Below are positions 51,201-61,000 of a stretch of 64,000 nt of DNA, in pieces. How positions within the stretch are numbered: the first letter of the stretch is position 1; each line of letters starts with the position of its first letter. The translations under genes and the position numbers were made by a program. The DNA comes from Planctomycetales bacterium ZRK34 (GTDB lineage: Bacteria; Planctomycetota; Phycisphaerae; Phycisphaerales; Zrk34), in the NCBI GenBank assembly GCA_014873095.1, contig CP050848.1:2787850-2851849 (forward strand), given 5' to 3'. The notes beneath the pieces are model-generated. The model made no database searches. It saw only the letters and a program-made list of their open reading frames with translations, and was not told the DNA's origin.

Positions 51201-53525
51201 CTCGAAGGCCGGGGCCATCGCCGCTTCGGCACGCTGCCCGGCGGTGTTGATCTGACCGGCCAGGTGGGCCGCGACATTTTCCGCATCGGTGCGAAGCTGC
51301 GTGACTTTCTCGAAGCTCGGGGCGATGGCGGTCTCGGCCCGCTTGGCGGCGGTGCTGATCTGTTCCTTGATGTGGGCGACGACGTGGCCGGCTTCGCGAC
51401 GAAGCTGTTCGATCTTCTCGAAGCTCGGCGCCACGGCCGCATCGGCACGCTGGCCGGCGCCGTTGATCTCGTCGGCGATGTGGTCCACGAGCTGGTCGGC
51501 ATCGCGGCGCAGGCGTTCGATCTTCTCGATCGACGGGGCAATGGCGCCCTCGGCGCGGTGCGACAGGTTGTCGATCTGGCGGCGGGCTTCTTCGACGGCC
51601 TGGCCAGCGTCATGACGCAGTCGTTCGATCTGCTGCAGCGACGGCGCGACGGCGCCCTCGGCGCGACTCGAAGCATCGGCGACCTGTTCATCGATGCGGC
51701 CGGCAAGTTCGGCCAGTGATTCGTTGGCGGCGGACTTGAGATGCTCGAGGCGCGACTCGGCGTCGGTGTGAATCGTCACGGTGGCTTCACGCATGGCGTC
51801 GAGGCGCTGCGACAGGTGGGCCTCGGCTTCGTCGACGGTTTCATCCACGCGGTAGCGGAGGTGGTCGGCCTGGTTGTTCAGGCGCTGGGCGGCCTTGGCG
51901 AAGTCGGTGTCGGCGGTCTGAATCTGGTCACGCCAGCGCTGCTCGGCGTCGGTGATCACACGCTGGGAGCGGGTGGCCAGGTCGTCGAGCTGGGCGGTGA
52001 GACTGCGCGACAGGTCGGTGACTTCGGTGCGGGCCTCGTCGAGGCGGGCGTTGACCATGCGGGTGGAGTCTTCGGCGGCGGTGCGGGCGCGTTCGCGGAG
52101 TTCGGCGAGTTTTTCGGTAAACGGGCCGTCGAGTTCGTCGGCGCGGCGCTCGGCGTTTTCGATCTTCTCGGCAAGGCGCGCCTCGATACGCGAGGCGATG
52201 GCCTGTGATTTATTCTCGAACTCGTCGAGTATGCGGCGCAGCGGCGTGTGAATCTGCTGAGCCTCGGCGCGGGCGGTGTCGAGGGCTTCGCGGAGACTGG
52301 CGGCGGCGGACTCGGTCAGCGCGTTGGTGTTGGCTTCGAACTCGGCAAGCTGATCGGCCAGCGAGGAGCCGACTTCTTCCGAGGCGCGGCGGGCTTTTTC
52401 GAGGGTGGCGTCGGCCTGCTGGGTGATCGACTCGTGCAGACGCTCGGCTTCGCGTCGGGCAGTGTCGAGCTTGGCGTGTACGGGCGCCAGGGCGACATCG
52501 AGACGCTGCTCGGCTTCGTCGAGGCGGCTGTCGATGCGCGTTTCGGATTCAGTCAGGCGATGGTCGATGCGTGACTCGGCGTCGGTCAGACGCTGATCGA
52601 TGCGTTCAGCGGAATCGGCGAGTTGGGTGTCGATGCGCTGCTGGGCGGTGGTGGAGATCGCCTCGGTTTTGCGGGTCAGCTCATCGATGCGCTGGGCGAT
52701 GGTCGACTGAACTTCCCCGAGCAGGTTGTCGGTACGGTTCTGCATCGCGGCGACCTGCTCGTCGAGCCGCTGCTGATTGGCCTGGTCGATCGGGGTCATG
52801 CTGGCGGCGGCGCGCTCGATGGCCTTATTGACCTGCTGCTCGATGCGATCGCGCATGGCGCGCACAAGCGACTCGGACTCGTGCTGCAGATTCGGAAGCT
52901 GCTGGGCGATGGTGCGGGCGGCCTGCTCGACGGTGGCATTCAAACGCTTATCCGCCGAAGCAAGCTGAGACTCGATCTGCTGATTCAGCGGAGCGGTGAT
53001 GTTGGCGATCTTCTCACGCACCTGCGTCAGGACTTCGGTGAGCCGCTGCTGAATCGGATCAACCCGGCTGCGCAGATCGTCATCGAGATGTTCCAGGCGC
53101 TTGGCGATGCGCTGCTCGGCTTCGCGGAGATGCTCGAGGCGCTCATCGACCGGATTGATCAGGTCGGCGGCTCCGCGCGAGGCGGCGGCCAGTGCGTCTT
53201 CGATCTGCTGATCGAGCTGGGCGCGGATGGCGTTGAACTGCTCGGGCCCGGGGCTGAGCTGACTGATCTGGGCACTCAGGGCCTTGGAGAGATTCGAGAC
53301 GGTGGCCTCGACGCGGTTGAGCGTGTTCAACCGCTCTTCGATGCGCGTGTCGATCTGACGGAGATCTTCGACGCGGCGGGCGATGGATTTATCGAGATCG
53401 CTGTACCGCTTCTCATCGGTCGGCGGGTCGGCTTCGGGCTTGGGGCCGGAAGCGGGCGCGGCATGGCTGATGTTGAAGCGGGCATCGAGCTGATCGGCTT
53501 TGACGATGCGGCGAGACTGGGTCAT
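48249..53525 (-). CDS. Giant coiled-coil protein
   Basis: A 1758-residue protein with almost continuous heptad-type sequence rich in Ala, Glu, Arg, Asp and Gln, and no signal peptide, membrane segment or catalytic domain. The short head reads MTQSRRIVKADQLDARFNIS. Two blocks are recent tandem repeats: six 36-residue units (AIAPSFEKxxQLRxxA) and about four 40-residue units (EFTAPLHETIETLGRRA). Both match exact DNA periods of 108 and 120 bp. The tail ends SLSFPKHHAA. AGGAG is seven to eight nt before ATG 53525. A cytoskeletal or scaffolding rod is the natural guess, like Scy/FilP or apolipoprotein-like helices. It is divergent from the sigma-factor operon. Confidence 0.9.
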   Translation of the reverse strand: MTQSRRIVKADQLDARFNISHAAPASGPKPEADPPTDEKRYSDLDKSIARRVEDLRQIDTRIEERLNTLNRVEATVSNLSKALSAQISQLSPGPEQFNAIRAQLDQQIEDALAAASRGAADLINPVDERLEHLREAEQRIAKRLEHLDDDLRSRVDPIQQRLTEVLTQVREKIANITAPLNQQIESQLASADKRLNATVEQAARTIAQQLPNLQHESESLVRAMRDRIEQQVNKAIERAAASMTPIDQANQQRLDEQVAAMQNRTDNLLGEVQSTIAQRIDELTRKTEAISTTAQQRIDTQLADSAERIDQRLTDAESRIDHRLTESETRIDSRLDEAEQRLDVALAPVHAKLDTARREAERLHESITQQADATLEKARRASEEVGSSLADQLAEFEANTNALTESAAASLREALDTARAEAQQIHTPLRRILDEFENKSQAIASRIEARLAEKIENAERRADELDGPFTEKLAELRERARTAAEDSTRMVNARLDEARTEVTDLSRSLTAQLDDLATRSQRVITDAEQRWRDQIQTADTDFAKAAQRLNNQADHLRYRVDETVDEAEAHLSQRLDAMREATVTIHTDAESRLEHLKSAANESLAELAGRIDEQVADASSRAEGAVAPSLQQIERLRHDAGQAVEEARRQIDNLSHRAEGAIAPSIEKIERLRRDADQLVDHIADEINGAGQRADAAVAPSFEKIEQLRREAGHVVAHIKEQISTAAKRAETAIAPSFEKVTQLRTDAENVAAHLAGQINTAGQRAEAAMAPAFERIDHLRSKAGQVVSQITERIDTAADRAEDAIAPSLAKIDQLRAEADEVVARGAERIAELNQPLQEAVAQAHQQADEACRQIDQQLDAAADRAEQRIGEATIRLADSLDNSMNAAEQTAAASRQQIERDIAAGVESIDAAIEDADRRVQSFTAPLHETIETLGRRAKSAAAEAAQHVDKTLDNANHRVAEFTAPLHETIETLGRRAESSAAEAAQHVDKTLDGANLRVTEFTAPLHETIETLGRRAEIAAAEAAQHVDNTLDSARRRIAEFTEPLAPMLADFADRTDKLIAGANTHFDELDAEACRRADALGQPLRQKLDDFAHAADEAIAAASDRFDEVIANTTEKTDALTAESEHRIANMQHRTEAIAAAMADRINQLDHAARQQADELEAPFAERLDQLKAGAEHIVSVLTTQLDERIMSARERAESLEEPIQQMLENFDRRAASLADDIKRHLGESFDHARQQALAIDRPVTDRLAALQQQADALAEAIDKRLTESMQHAEVEAEKLAEPMRQQLADYRRELSRLSDMLKSQLHDQTERAARTAESLAEPFDQQLAGFRSEAEQVTRELAETVDESFTRARRSAEALDEPLRQKLTAAHDLLEQYRRRADEAAESIDARLAERFEAARGETSEFTDQLADDVADRILTVRHDAIEALKPIDTEIESRRRNHQQRVDELVQSIALQLKRQYDAFNQQLNADAESNCERLAELADRFDKDADESLSGIERVITDRIARLEADAEAAIEPILRRIDSRGEQADQHIAAAVTAIDESIAQRIAELRRGGDRMIDQLEQQVHQKLSTVKPAAAEALAAAEQSVRDRIAELQQQIAGSIDTAEQQLTSRVESLSPKVRTIVRQSQQQIIDHVNRLAADADAAAAPLIKRLTERFDALTAEGQKAAQQTTQRVDAARSRIAELAQSIRIDTSESDVDPARAFSVLSETVTTARRLSDELGALCRSAQRNAAADEGKSSLSFPKHHAA
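50400..50760 (-). repeat. 120-bp tandem repeats within the coiled-coil gene
   Basis: Three near-identical 120-bp units begin at about 50401, 50521 and 50641, with a fading fourth beyond 50761. They encode the 40-residue units containing EFTAPLHETIETLGRRA. Confidence 0.88.
51085..51670 (-). repeat. 108-bp tandem repeats within the coiled-coil gene
   Basis: Units start at about 51085, 51193, 51301, 51409, 51517 and 51625 and encode 36-residue repeats (APSFEKIEQLRREA type). They are more diverged than the 120-bp set. Confidence 0.82.
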
Positions 53526-53762
53526 CGGTCGACTCCTGTGAAGGCACAACGAATCCGTGTCCGGTTCATCGGCCGGATGTGCCGGTCAGTTAAGTTGTGC
53601 GGTCTGTGACGGCTGGAAGTTTTAGAGAAAATGCGGTTATTGGACGCAAAACGGCCCTGATTGAACCCCTCGGCTCGACGTGCGTCTGATTTTGCGGTCC
53701 AATTTTCGAATGCCGGGCCGGCGAATGCGTCTATGAGGATGAACCGCGGGCAAGGGCGAACC

Positions 53763-54416
53763 ATGAGCACAGGCTCCGTCTGCATGAACGAAACAGCGAT
53801 CGACGCCGACCTGCCGATCGAACCCGCCGCTGACACGGCGGTCGAGCCCGCTGTGACGTTCGACTTCGACGCCGCCGTCGACCGCTACCAGACCCCGCTG
53901 CTGCGATACGCCATGACGACGCTGGGTCGCCGCGGGGCCGAGGCCGAGGACGTCGTGCAGGAAACCTTCCTGCGGCTGTACCGCCAGATCGCCGCCAAAG
54001 GGCCCCACAGCATCGACGACATGACCGTCTGGCTCTACCGCGTGGCCCACAACGTGGCGATGGACTTCGGCCGCCGGCGCAGCGTGCGTGACAGAACCAA
54101 GCAAGGCGCCGCCGAAGAGCAGGCCCATGGTCATGACGGTCGACACGATTCGGATTCCGGCAGTGGGGCCGGGGGCGCCGATGGTCACGCTCCGCTGGCC
54201 GGGCTGATTCAGAACGAAGCCCTTGCCGCGGCAATGGCCGAGGTCGACAAACTGCCGGATGTGCTCCGACAAACCATCGAGCTGAAGATCCTGCACGGCA
54301 TGACCATGAAACAGATCGCAAAAACCATGGACACGACGGCCTCGAATGTCCACTACCGATTGCACCAGGCCCTCTCGACGCTTTCAACACGACTCAAGGA
54401 ACACGGTCCAAACTGA
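53763..54416 (+). CDS. ECF-type sigma factor
   Basis: A 217-residue sigma factor. Region 2: LLRYAMTTLGRRGAEAEDVV then QETFLRLYRQI and VWLYRVAHNVAMDFGRRR. A His/Asp/Gly-rich linker (HGHDGRHDSDSGSGAGG, about residues 120-136) is unusually long. Region 4: LPDVLRQTIELKILHGMTMK followed by a helix-turn-helix (QIAKTMDTTASNVHYRLHQA). Start 53763 has AAGGGC about seven nt upstream. 42 bp separate it from the chimeric anti-sigma gene, which is its likely partner. Confidence 0.92.
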   Translation: MSTGSVCMNETAIDADLPIEPAADTAVEPAVTFDFDAAVDRYQTPLLRYAMTTLGRRGAEAEDVVQETFLRLYRQIAAKGPHSIDDMTVWLYRVAHNVAMDFGRRRSVRDRTKQGAAEEQAHGHDGRHDSDSGSGAGGADGHAPLAGLIQNEALAAAMAEVDKLPDVLRQTIELKILHGMTMKQIAKTMDTTASNVHYRLHQALSTLSTRLKEHGPN

Positions 54417-54458
54417 TAAACCCCAAACCCGGCGGAATGGAACTGCGAGCAAACGCTC

Positions 54459-57400
54459 ATGTCACTGACCTGTGAACAACTCGAAATGCATCTGACCGCG
54501 TTCGTCTTTGATGAACTCGACGATGCCGCCATCGCCGAGCAGGTCCGCGCTCACCTGGCGTCCTGCCCCGACTGTCGCGCGAAGTTGGATCAGCTCCGCC
54601 AGACGATCGGCACGCTGCATGAAGCCGCCGCCGCGCTGCCCGCTGCGACGTTGAGCCCCGAGCGGCGCGCGGCCTTGCGCCAGGCTGTGGCCGACGACGC
54701 CTCACCATCTGCGAATAATCCGCCGGCCACGTACAAATTCGCCCAGTGGAAGCGCCCGCTGGCGCTGGCGGCTTCGGTCGCCCTGCTGGGCACCGCGGGG
54801 GTGGGCATCTTCATGTCAATGCAGGACGAGGGGCGCCACGCGCCGCTTTCGACCATCGCGATGAATGAAAAGTGGGGTGATGAATCCAAGCACACCAGCA
54901 ACGCGATCGCATCGCTCTCCGAAGCAAACGATGCAGCCGTGTCTGACAAGTCCGCCGATCAGATGGTGGCGCTCGACGATTTTGCAAAATCGGAACAGGC
55001 GGAGATGCCGAAGCGGCAGAGCCTGGTCGCCAAGGACTTCGGCTCCGTCGTCGACACGCCGATGGTGGCGATCACACCCGCCGAACCGGTGACCGCCAAG
55101 GGCGGCTCGCTGGATTCCAGCGATCGCAAGCAGGCGGCTGACAGCGACATGCTCGCGCTTCAGTCGCGCGGCACGGCCGAAGGCCTCGCCGGTCAGGCCC
55201 GCCGCGATGTGTACCAGCGTGACTACACCGCCCCGGCCAAAAAGGCTGAACACGCCGGACGCGAGATCGCACTCGGCGAACGCATGACGCCGATGACCGA
55301 CACCGATACCGAATCTTTTGAGTACCGCGGCAAGTCCAACCTCAAGGCCGGGTCAGACCTTGCCCGCAGCCGCGAGGTCGCCGCCGCAACGGCGCCTGCT
55401 CCCGCTCCCACCCCCGAGGCGCGCCCGATGTCCAAGGCCGCCACCGAGCCAACGCAGGTCGCATCTAAGGCTGCACCCGCCAAGCCCGCCGCGCCCATGC
55501 CGGGTACCAGCTTTTTCGCCAACGGCAGTGGCAGTGGCGGTGGTGGCGCGGCCGTTACCGGCAAACCCGCCGATGCACAGGCGCCCCCTGAAAACAAACC
55601 ACTCGGCCAATCCTTCGCCGCCATCGCCGGTGAAAAGATGCAAGAAGAAGCCGAGCCCAGGCGAGCCGGACAGCGACTCGAAAAATCCAAGCGACTCGCC
55701 GAAAAGGAAGTCGCCAACCAGGTGGCCCTCGGCCCAGAAGCCAACGACGCCATCATGCCCGAACAGCAGCAGATTGCGCAATCCCTCGACGGCACGATCG
55801 CCCCGCACGAAGCCGACGAGCAGATCGCCGACGTCCGGCGCCTGAATCGTCAGCTCAAGCAGGTCGACGAAGCCGCCAAGTACGATCTGTCCAGCCAGAT
55901 GGCGCAGCAGGGCCGGCAGGTCGAGTTAAATGACACCGAATTGACCAAACAGCGTCTCGACGAAACCGAGTTGCGAATTGAACAGCTTAAGGTCGAACAA
56001 GCTGTCTCCGGCCACGTTACGATTGTCAGCGATGGTACAGACAGTGCTGTTGATGAGTCCGGTCCACTGGCGAAGTTCGGGCTGGGCGATCGGAACTATC
56101 GCAGCACCGGAGTCATCCGCTTGCAGCCGATTAAACCACGCCTGTTGTATGGGGCGGAAGAGGAAAAGCTCGTGCCGATGTTCGATGCCTACGTGGGATC
56201 ACAGGTGGCGATGATCGAGAGCAGTCGCGTGGTCCAGAAGGCGATGGAAAGTGAAACATGGAAGAAGGCTGTCGGCAGCGCCAAGATCGATGCTGGAACC
56301 TTCATGTCCAATCTGAAAGTCGAGAGTCCCAAGAACAGCGAATTGATCAAAGTCCAGTATCAGGCTCCTGACAAGAAGCTCGCTGAAGCAGCGGTTAAGG
56401 CAGTGGTCGAGAGCTACAACGAGATTTTCGCTGATACCGATGTGCAGAGCGTCAACTCTCGCATAGAACTGCTCGAAAAGCGTCGACAGCAACTACGAGA
56501 AGAACTGAACAATCTTCAACACGGGCAGCAGGTCGCTCCGCAGCAGCAGCTCGAATCCGCCGAGGACATCACGCTGCCGCAGGCTTCGGCGTTCAAGGCC
56601 GTGCCTGTCAATCCGTTCGTGATGACGCAGCAGGATAAGTTTTCGACCTTTGCGATCGACGTGGACACAGCCAGCTACGCACTGTGCCGCAAGTACATCC
56701 GCAGCGGGTTCCTGCCGCCGGCGGGTGCGGTCCGCATGGAAGAGTTCGTCAACAGCTTCGACTACAACTACCCCGCTCAGGCGGATCGCACGTTTGCCGT
56801 GCATGTCGACGGCACGCGGGCGCCGTTCGGCGACAACCTCACGCTCGTGAAGATCGGCGTCAAGGCCAAAACACTCGGGCGCGACGGCCGCAAGCCGGCC
56901 CACCTTGTGTTCGTCGTCGACGCCTCCGGCTCGATGGACAAGCCGGATCGCCTGCCGCTGGTCAAGCGGTCGTTGAAGCTGCTGGCCTCGCAACTCGATG
57001 CCGCCGATCACGTGTCGATCGTGACCTACGGCACGGACGCGCGACTCATCACCGAGTATTCCGGCGGCGAGGAGACAGGTGAAAAGCAGATCGCGCAGGC
57101 GGTCGACGCCATGGCGACCGGCGGGTCGACCAACATGATCGACGGGCTCAAGCTCGGGTACGACATCGCCCGCCGTCACTTCCGCGCCGGTTACATCAAC
57201 CACATCGTGCTCTGCTCCGATGGCGTGGCCAACGTCGGCGAGACTGAAGCCGCCGCCATGCTCGACCGCGTTGCCGGCGCCCGCAAGCAGGGCATCACGC
57301 TGACCAGCGTCGGCTTCGGCATCGGGGCCTACAACGATGCGATGATGGAACAGCTCGCCAATCGCGGTGATGGTCAGTACGTGTTTGTCGACTCGGCTGC

Positions 57401-57950
57401 CGAGGCGAAGCGCGTGTTCGTCGATCGACTCGCGTCGACGCTGCAGACCGTGGCGCGTGATGCGAAGATTCAGGTCGAGTTCGACCCGGCCCGCGTGCGT
57501 CGCTATCGCCTGGTCGGTTATGAGAATCGCGACATTGCCGACAAGGACTTCCGCAACGACGCCATTGACGCAGGCGAAGTCGGTTCCGGCCAGTCGGCCA
57601 CGGCCCTGTACGAAGTTGAGCTTATCGGCGATGACAACGCTGACCTCGGCGCGGCGTATGTCCGCTACCGCGATGTCGACACGAACGCGGTCCAGGAAAT
57701 CAGCTACCGCTTGCGCAGCGGAGACATCGACGCCAGCGCCACGCCGAAGTCGCATCCGCGTCTGTATCTCGCTGCGGCCGCGGCGGAGTTTGCCGAGATC
57801 ATGCGAGGCAGTGAGCACGCCCGGGGCGCGAGCCTCGATGCCGTGGAGCGCGTGCTCATCGACGTGACGGCTGCGCTGCCGCTGGATCAGCAGGCGGCGG
57901 AACTGCTCGACCTCGTCCGCCGGGCGAAGGGCCTGCCGCGCGCTCCGTAA
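54459..57950 (+). CDS. Chimeric anti-sigma / Wzz-like / vWA protein
   Basis: A 1163-residue protein in four parts. Residues 1-45: a zinc-binding anti-sigma domain (HLASCPDC, with His32, Cys36, Cys39). About 100-120: one membrane helix. 120-480: a disordered Ala/Pro/Lys-rich stalk. About 540-690: a segment like polysaccharide chain-length (Wzz/Wzc) proteins (MFDAYVGSQVAMIESSRVVQ, LIKVQYQAPDKKLAEAAVKA). From about 715: a von Willebrand A module of the YfbK type with MIDAS DASGSMD (about residue 819) and a DUF3520-like end. DNA of the Wzz-like part is visibly lower in GC. It follows the sigma gene and presumably binds that factor through its N-terminus. Confidence 0.88.
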   Translation: MSLTCEQLEMHLTAFVFDELDDAAIAEQVRAHLASCPDCRAKLDQLRQTIGTLHEAAAALPAATLSPERRAALRQAVADDASPSANNPPATYKFAQWKRPLALAASVALLGTAGVGIFMSMQDEGRHAPLSTIAMNEKWGDESKHTSNAIASLSEANDAAVSDKSADQMVALDDFAKSEQAEMPKRQSLVAKDFGSVVDTPMVAITPAEPVTAKGGSLDSSDRKQAADSDMLALQSRGTAEGLAGQARRDVYQRDYTAPAKKAEHAGREIALGERMTPMTDTDTESFEYRGKSNLKAGSDLARSREVAAATAPAPAPTPEARPMSKAATEPTQVASKAAPAKPAAPMPGTSFFANGSGSGGGGAAVTGKPADAQAPPENKPLGQSFAAIAGEKMQEEAEPRRAGQRLEKSKRLAEKEVANQVALGPEANDAIMPEQQQIAQSLDGTIAPHEADEQIADVRRLNRQLKQVDEAAKYDLSSQMAQQGRQVELNDTELTKQRLDETELRIEQLKVEQAVSGHVTIVSDGTDSAVDESGPLAKFGLGDRNYRSTGVIRLQPIKPRLLYGAEEEKLVPMFDAYVGSQVAMIESSRVVQKAMESETWKKAVGSAKIDAGTFMSNLKVESPKNSELIKVQYQAPDKKLAEAAVKAVVESYNEIFADTDVQSVNSRIELLEKRRQQLREELNNLQHGQQVAPQQQLESAEDITLPQASAFKAVPVNPFVMTQQDKFSTFAIDVDTASYALCRKYIRSGFLPPAGAVRMEEFVNSFDYNYPAQADRTFAVHVDGTRAPFGDNLTLVKIGVKAKTLGRDGRKPAHLVFVVDASGSMDKPDRLPLVKRSLKLLASQLDAADHVSIVTYGTDARLITEYSGGEETGEKQIAQAVDAMATGGSTNMIDGLKLGYDIARRHFRAGYINHIVLCSDGVANVGETEAAAMLDRVAGARKQGITLTSVGFGIGAYNDAMMEQLANRGDGQYVFVDSAAEAKRVFVDRLASTLQTVARDAKIQVEFDPARVRRYRLVGYENRDIADKDFRNDAIDAGEVGSGQSATALYEVELIGDDNADLGAAYVRYRDVDTNAVQEISYRLRSGDIDASATPKSHPRLYLAAAAAEFAEIMRGSEHARGASLDAVERVLIDVTAALPLDQQAAELLDLVRRAKGLPRAP

Positions 57951-58019
57951 GATTTTTTCGAACCGCCCGTCGCGGCGTGCGTCATTAATCACGACGACAC
58001 CTGCCAAAGGAGCTTCACG

Positions 58020-61000
58020 ATGAACCGCATCTATCCGTGGGCGCTATCGGTCTGTCTGTGCCTGGTCGCCGCCGCAACGTTCGCCGCTGATCAAAAGCAG
58101 CCCGTCCCTGATCAAGCGGCCACCGAACAGTCGGTCCCCCAGTCCCAGCCGCCCGCTCCCGCGACCGCCCCGAAGATCGGCCAGATGCAGATCGACGGCG
58201 CCATCGACGGTCGCAACATCGCCTTCACGCTGGCCTTTGATGTGGACCATAAAAACCCCGCGCAGGTCTGGCCGCTGATCACGGGCGATGTCGTGCTCGA
58301 AGACATCACCTCGACCGGCTCGCCGCGCCTCGACTACGACGCCGCGGCACGCAGCTACCAGCTTGGCTGGCCGCGCGCCGGTCAGTATCACGTCGAGGCG
58401 ACGTTTGCCGTGCGGCCGACGGTGCTCAAGTCCAAAGATGAACTCGGGTGGCACGAGGCGAGTTTCACCGTGCCGGCTTCACGGGTGCGTGAGCTTCGCA
58501 TCGTGTGCGATCGTGTCGACCTGGAAGTTCACTTTGTCGGCGCGCTGCGACAGCAGCGCGCGATCGAGGACGGCAAGCTGATCGTGTCGGCGATACTCGG
58601 CCCCGGTCGGCCGTTTGTGGTGCGATGGAAACCGCAGGTGCAGGCGCTTGATGCGGCATTGATGCTTTCGGCGCGGACCAACACGATCGCCCGCATCAGC
58701 CCCGGTGCGCTGCGACTCGACAGCGTGTTCAGCTTCGGTATCGCCCAGGGCAAGCTCGATGAGTTGAGCTTTGACGTGCCGGCGTCGCTGAGCGTGACGC
58801 AGGTGCGCGGTCGCGATATCCGTGACTGGAAACTCGGCGAAGGCGATGCGGCAAACAACGCCCGGCGCTTGACGGTGCAGCTATCACGACCGCAGACCGG
58901 CAGCTACGACCTGCAGATCGTCGCCGAACAGGTACTTGAGCCGTTCCCTTCGCAGGTGGCGATGCCGGTGATCACCGTCGCCGGGGATGTGCGCGGCAGC
59001 GGGCATCTGGCCGTCGGCACCGACAGCGCGATTCAGATGATCGTCAAGCAGACCGCGGGGTTGTCACAGATCGATGCGGCAGCCTTCCCGCGCGACGCCC
59101 TGGACCCGCAGCACCCGCGGGCGCTTCCGTCGGGCAGCGCGTTTTTCTACAGCTTCGCGTCAAACAGCTACCAACTGGCCCTGTCGCTCGATGACATCGT
59201 GCCGGCCTACGACGCATCGCATCGCATCACCGCCACGGTGCGCGAAGACGACCTCGTGATCGAAGCGCAGATCGAGTTGGATGTTCGCGATGCGCCGCTG
59301 CGCAGCGTGAGCATCGATGTGCCGGCGGGATGGTCGATCGCCTCGTTGACCGGCCCGATGGTCGACGACTACCGGGCGCCCGCATCCAGCGGAGCCGATG
59401 CGACACGCACGCCGCTGGTGGTTCATTTCAAGCAGCCGGTGATCGGCCGCACGCTGATCGCCCTGCGGCTCGAACTGGGGCATAGTCCGCTCGAGCAGGC
59501 GCAGACACTGGCGTCGTTGAATGTTCAGGGAGCGGTCAATCAGCGCGGGTATGTCGTCGTGGCCTCCGAGCAGGGCGTGCAGCTTCAGCGACCCGCACCC
59601 ACCGACCTGCGCGAAGTGCACACCGGCTCCGTGCCGATGCGCGTCGCTGAGGCGCAGTTCGCCTACCGCTTTCGTGATCCGACCTGGACGTTGAAACTTC
59701 AGGCGACGCGCAAGACGCCGGGCATCCGTGCCGAAGCCTTCGAGCTGGTGAGCCTCGGCGAAGCCATGGCGTACGGTTCGGTGGTGGTGAACTATTTCAT
59801 CTCCGGCGCACCGATTGATGAACTGAAGTTCCGCGCCGCCGCCGGACTCGACGGCATCGAATTCGTCGGCCGCGATGTGCGACGGTGGACTCACGACGGC
59901 GACGTCTACACCGTCAAGCTCTCGCGCAAGGTCGTCGGCGATTACAACCTGGGCGTGTTCTATCGCCAGCGTTACGCCGCCCCCGCAACGCCCGGAACGG
60001 CTGACACCAATGACACCATCGGCCTCGGCGGGATCGAGCCGCTCGGAGCCCAGACGCAGACGGGTTTCATCACCGTCGCATCGCACCTGAATCTCCAGCT
60101 TGATCCCGTCGGCGAAACGACCGGCCTGCTGGAAATCAGTCGCGATGAAGTACCGGCGAACTACCGCCTGCTAATCAGCGCGCCCGTGCTGCGCACTTAC
60201 AAGTATGTGTCCAGCCCGCATCGAGCGCAGCTTGCCGTCCGCGCTTACGATCGCGGGCAGCTTCTGCCGGTCGTGATCGAGCTGATGCAGATGCGCACCG
60301 AGGTGGCGATCGATGACGCGTCGCGCGCCGAGTCGGTGACACGCGTTCGCTACAAGGTCAAAAACACGTCGAGCCAGTTTCTACCGCTGAATCTTCCGAC
60401 GGGTGCGAGTGTGTGGTCGACCCACCTGGTCGACTTCGGCCTGGACGGCGCCGAGCAGCGCCAGCGCATCAACGCGTCATTCGATCCGTCGACCGGACAA
60501 CTGCTCGTGCCGCTGAAGCGCACGCGCAATCCCAACGACCCGATCACGCTCGACATCGAATACGGTCAGTCGCACGGTCAACTCACATTCAACGGTGACC
60601 TCGCGTTGACCGCCCCGACGAGTACGACGCGATCGACCTTCGTTGATTGGACATTGACCGCCCCCAACGGGTGGGCTGTTCGCAACAGCGAACATGGCAA
60701 CATGCTTGCCGAGCCGCGCAGCCCGCAGCTCGGTGATCTTTCGAGATTGCTGGCCCATGCGCGCGACGCCTGGGCGTCGGCGCTGGGGCGGGTCGGTCGC
60801 GGGTTGGTGTGGCTGTTCGTGGCGATTGGTTTTGTCGGCGTGGTGATTCTCGTGGCCGTGCTGCGGCGCAGCGCCGCGGGACCGGTCGCCGCGCTGATGG
60901 CCGTGGCGCTGTTGACGCTGATCGGCGCGATGGCAGCGGCCTCGCCGGGGTATCTGAACGCACTGAATCAACCCGACGATCTGCGGCAGCTCACGTTCAC

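Noticed and set aside
50232..51719. 495-residue open frame antisense to the coiled-coil gene
   Set aside because: Created by the exact 108/120-bp repeats of the real gene; composition is Gly/Val/Leu low complexity.
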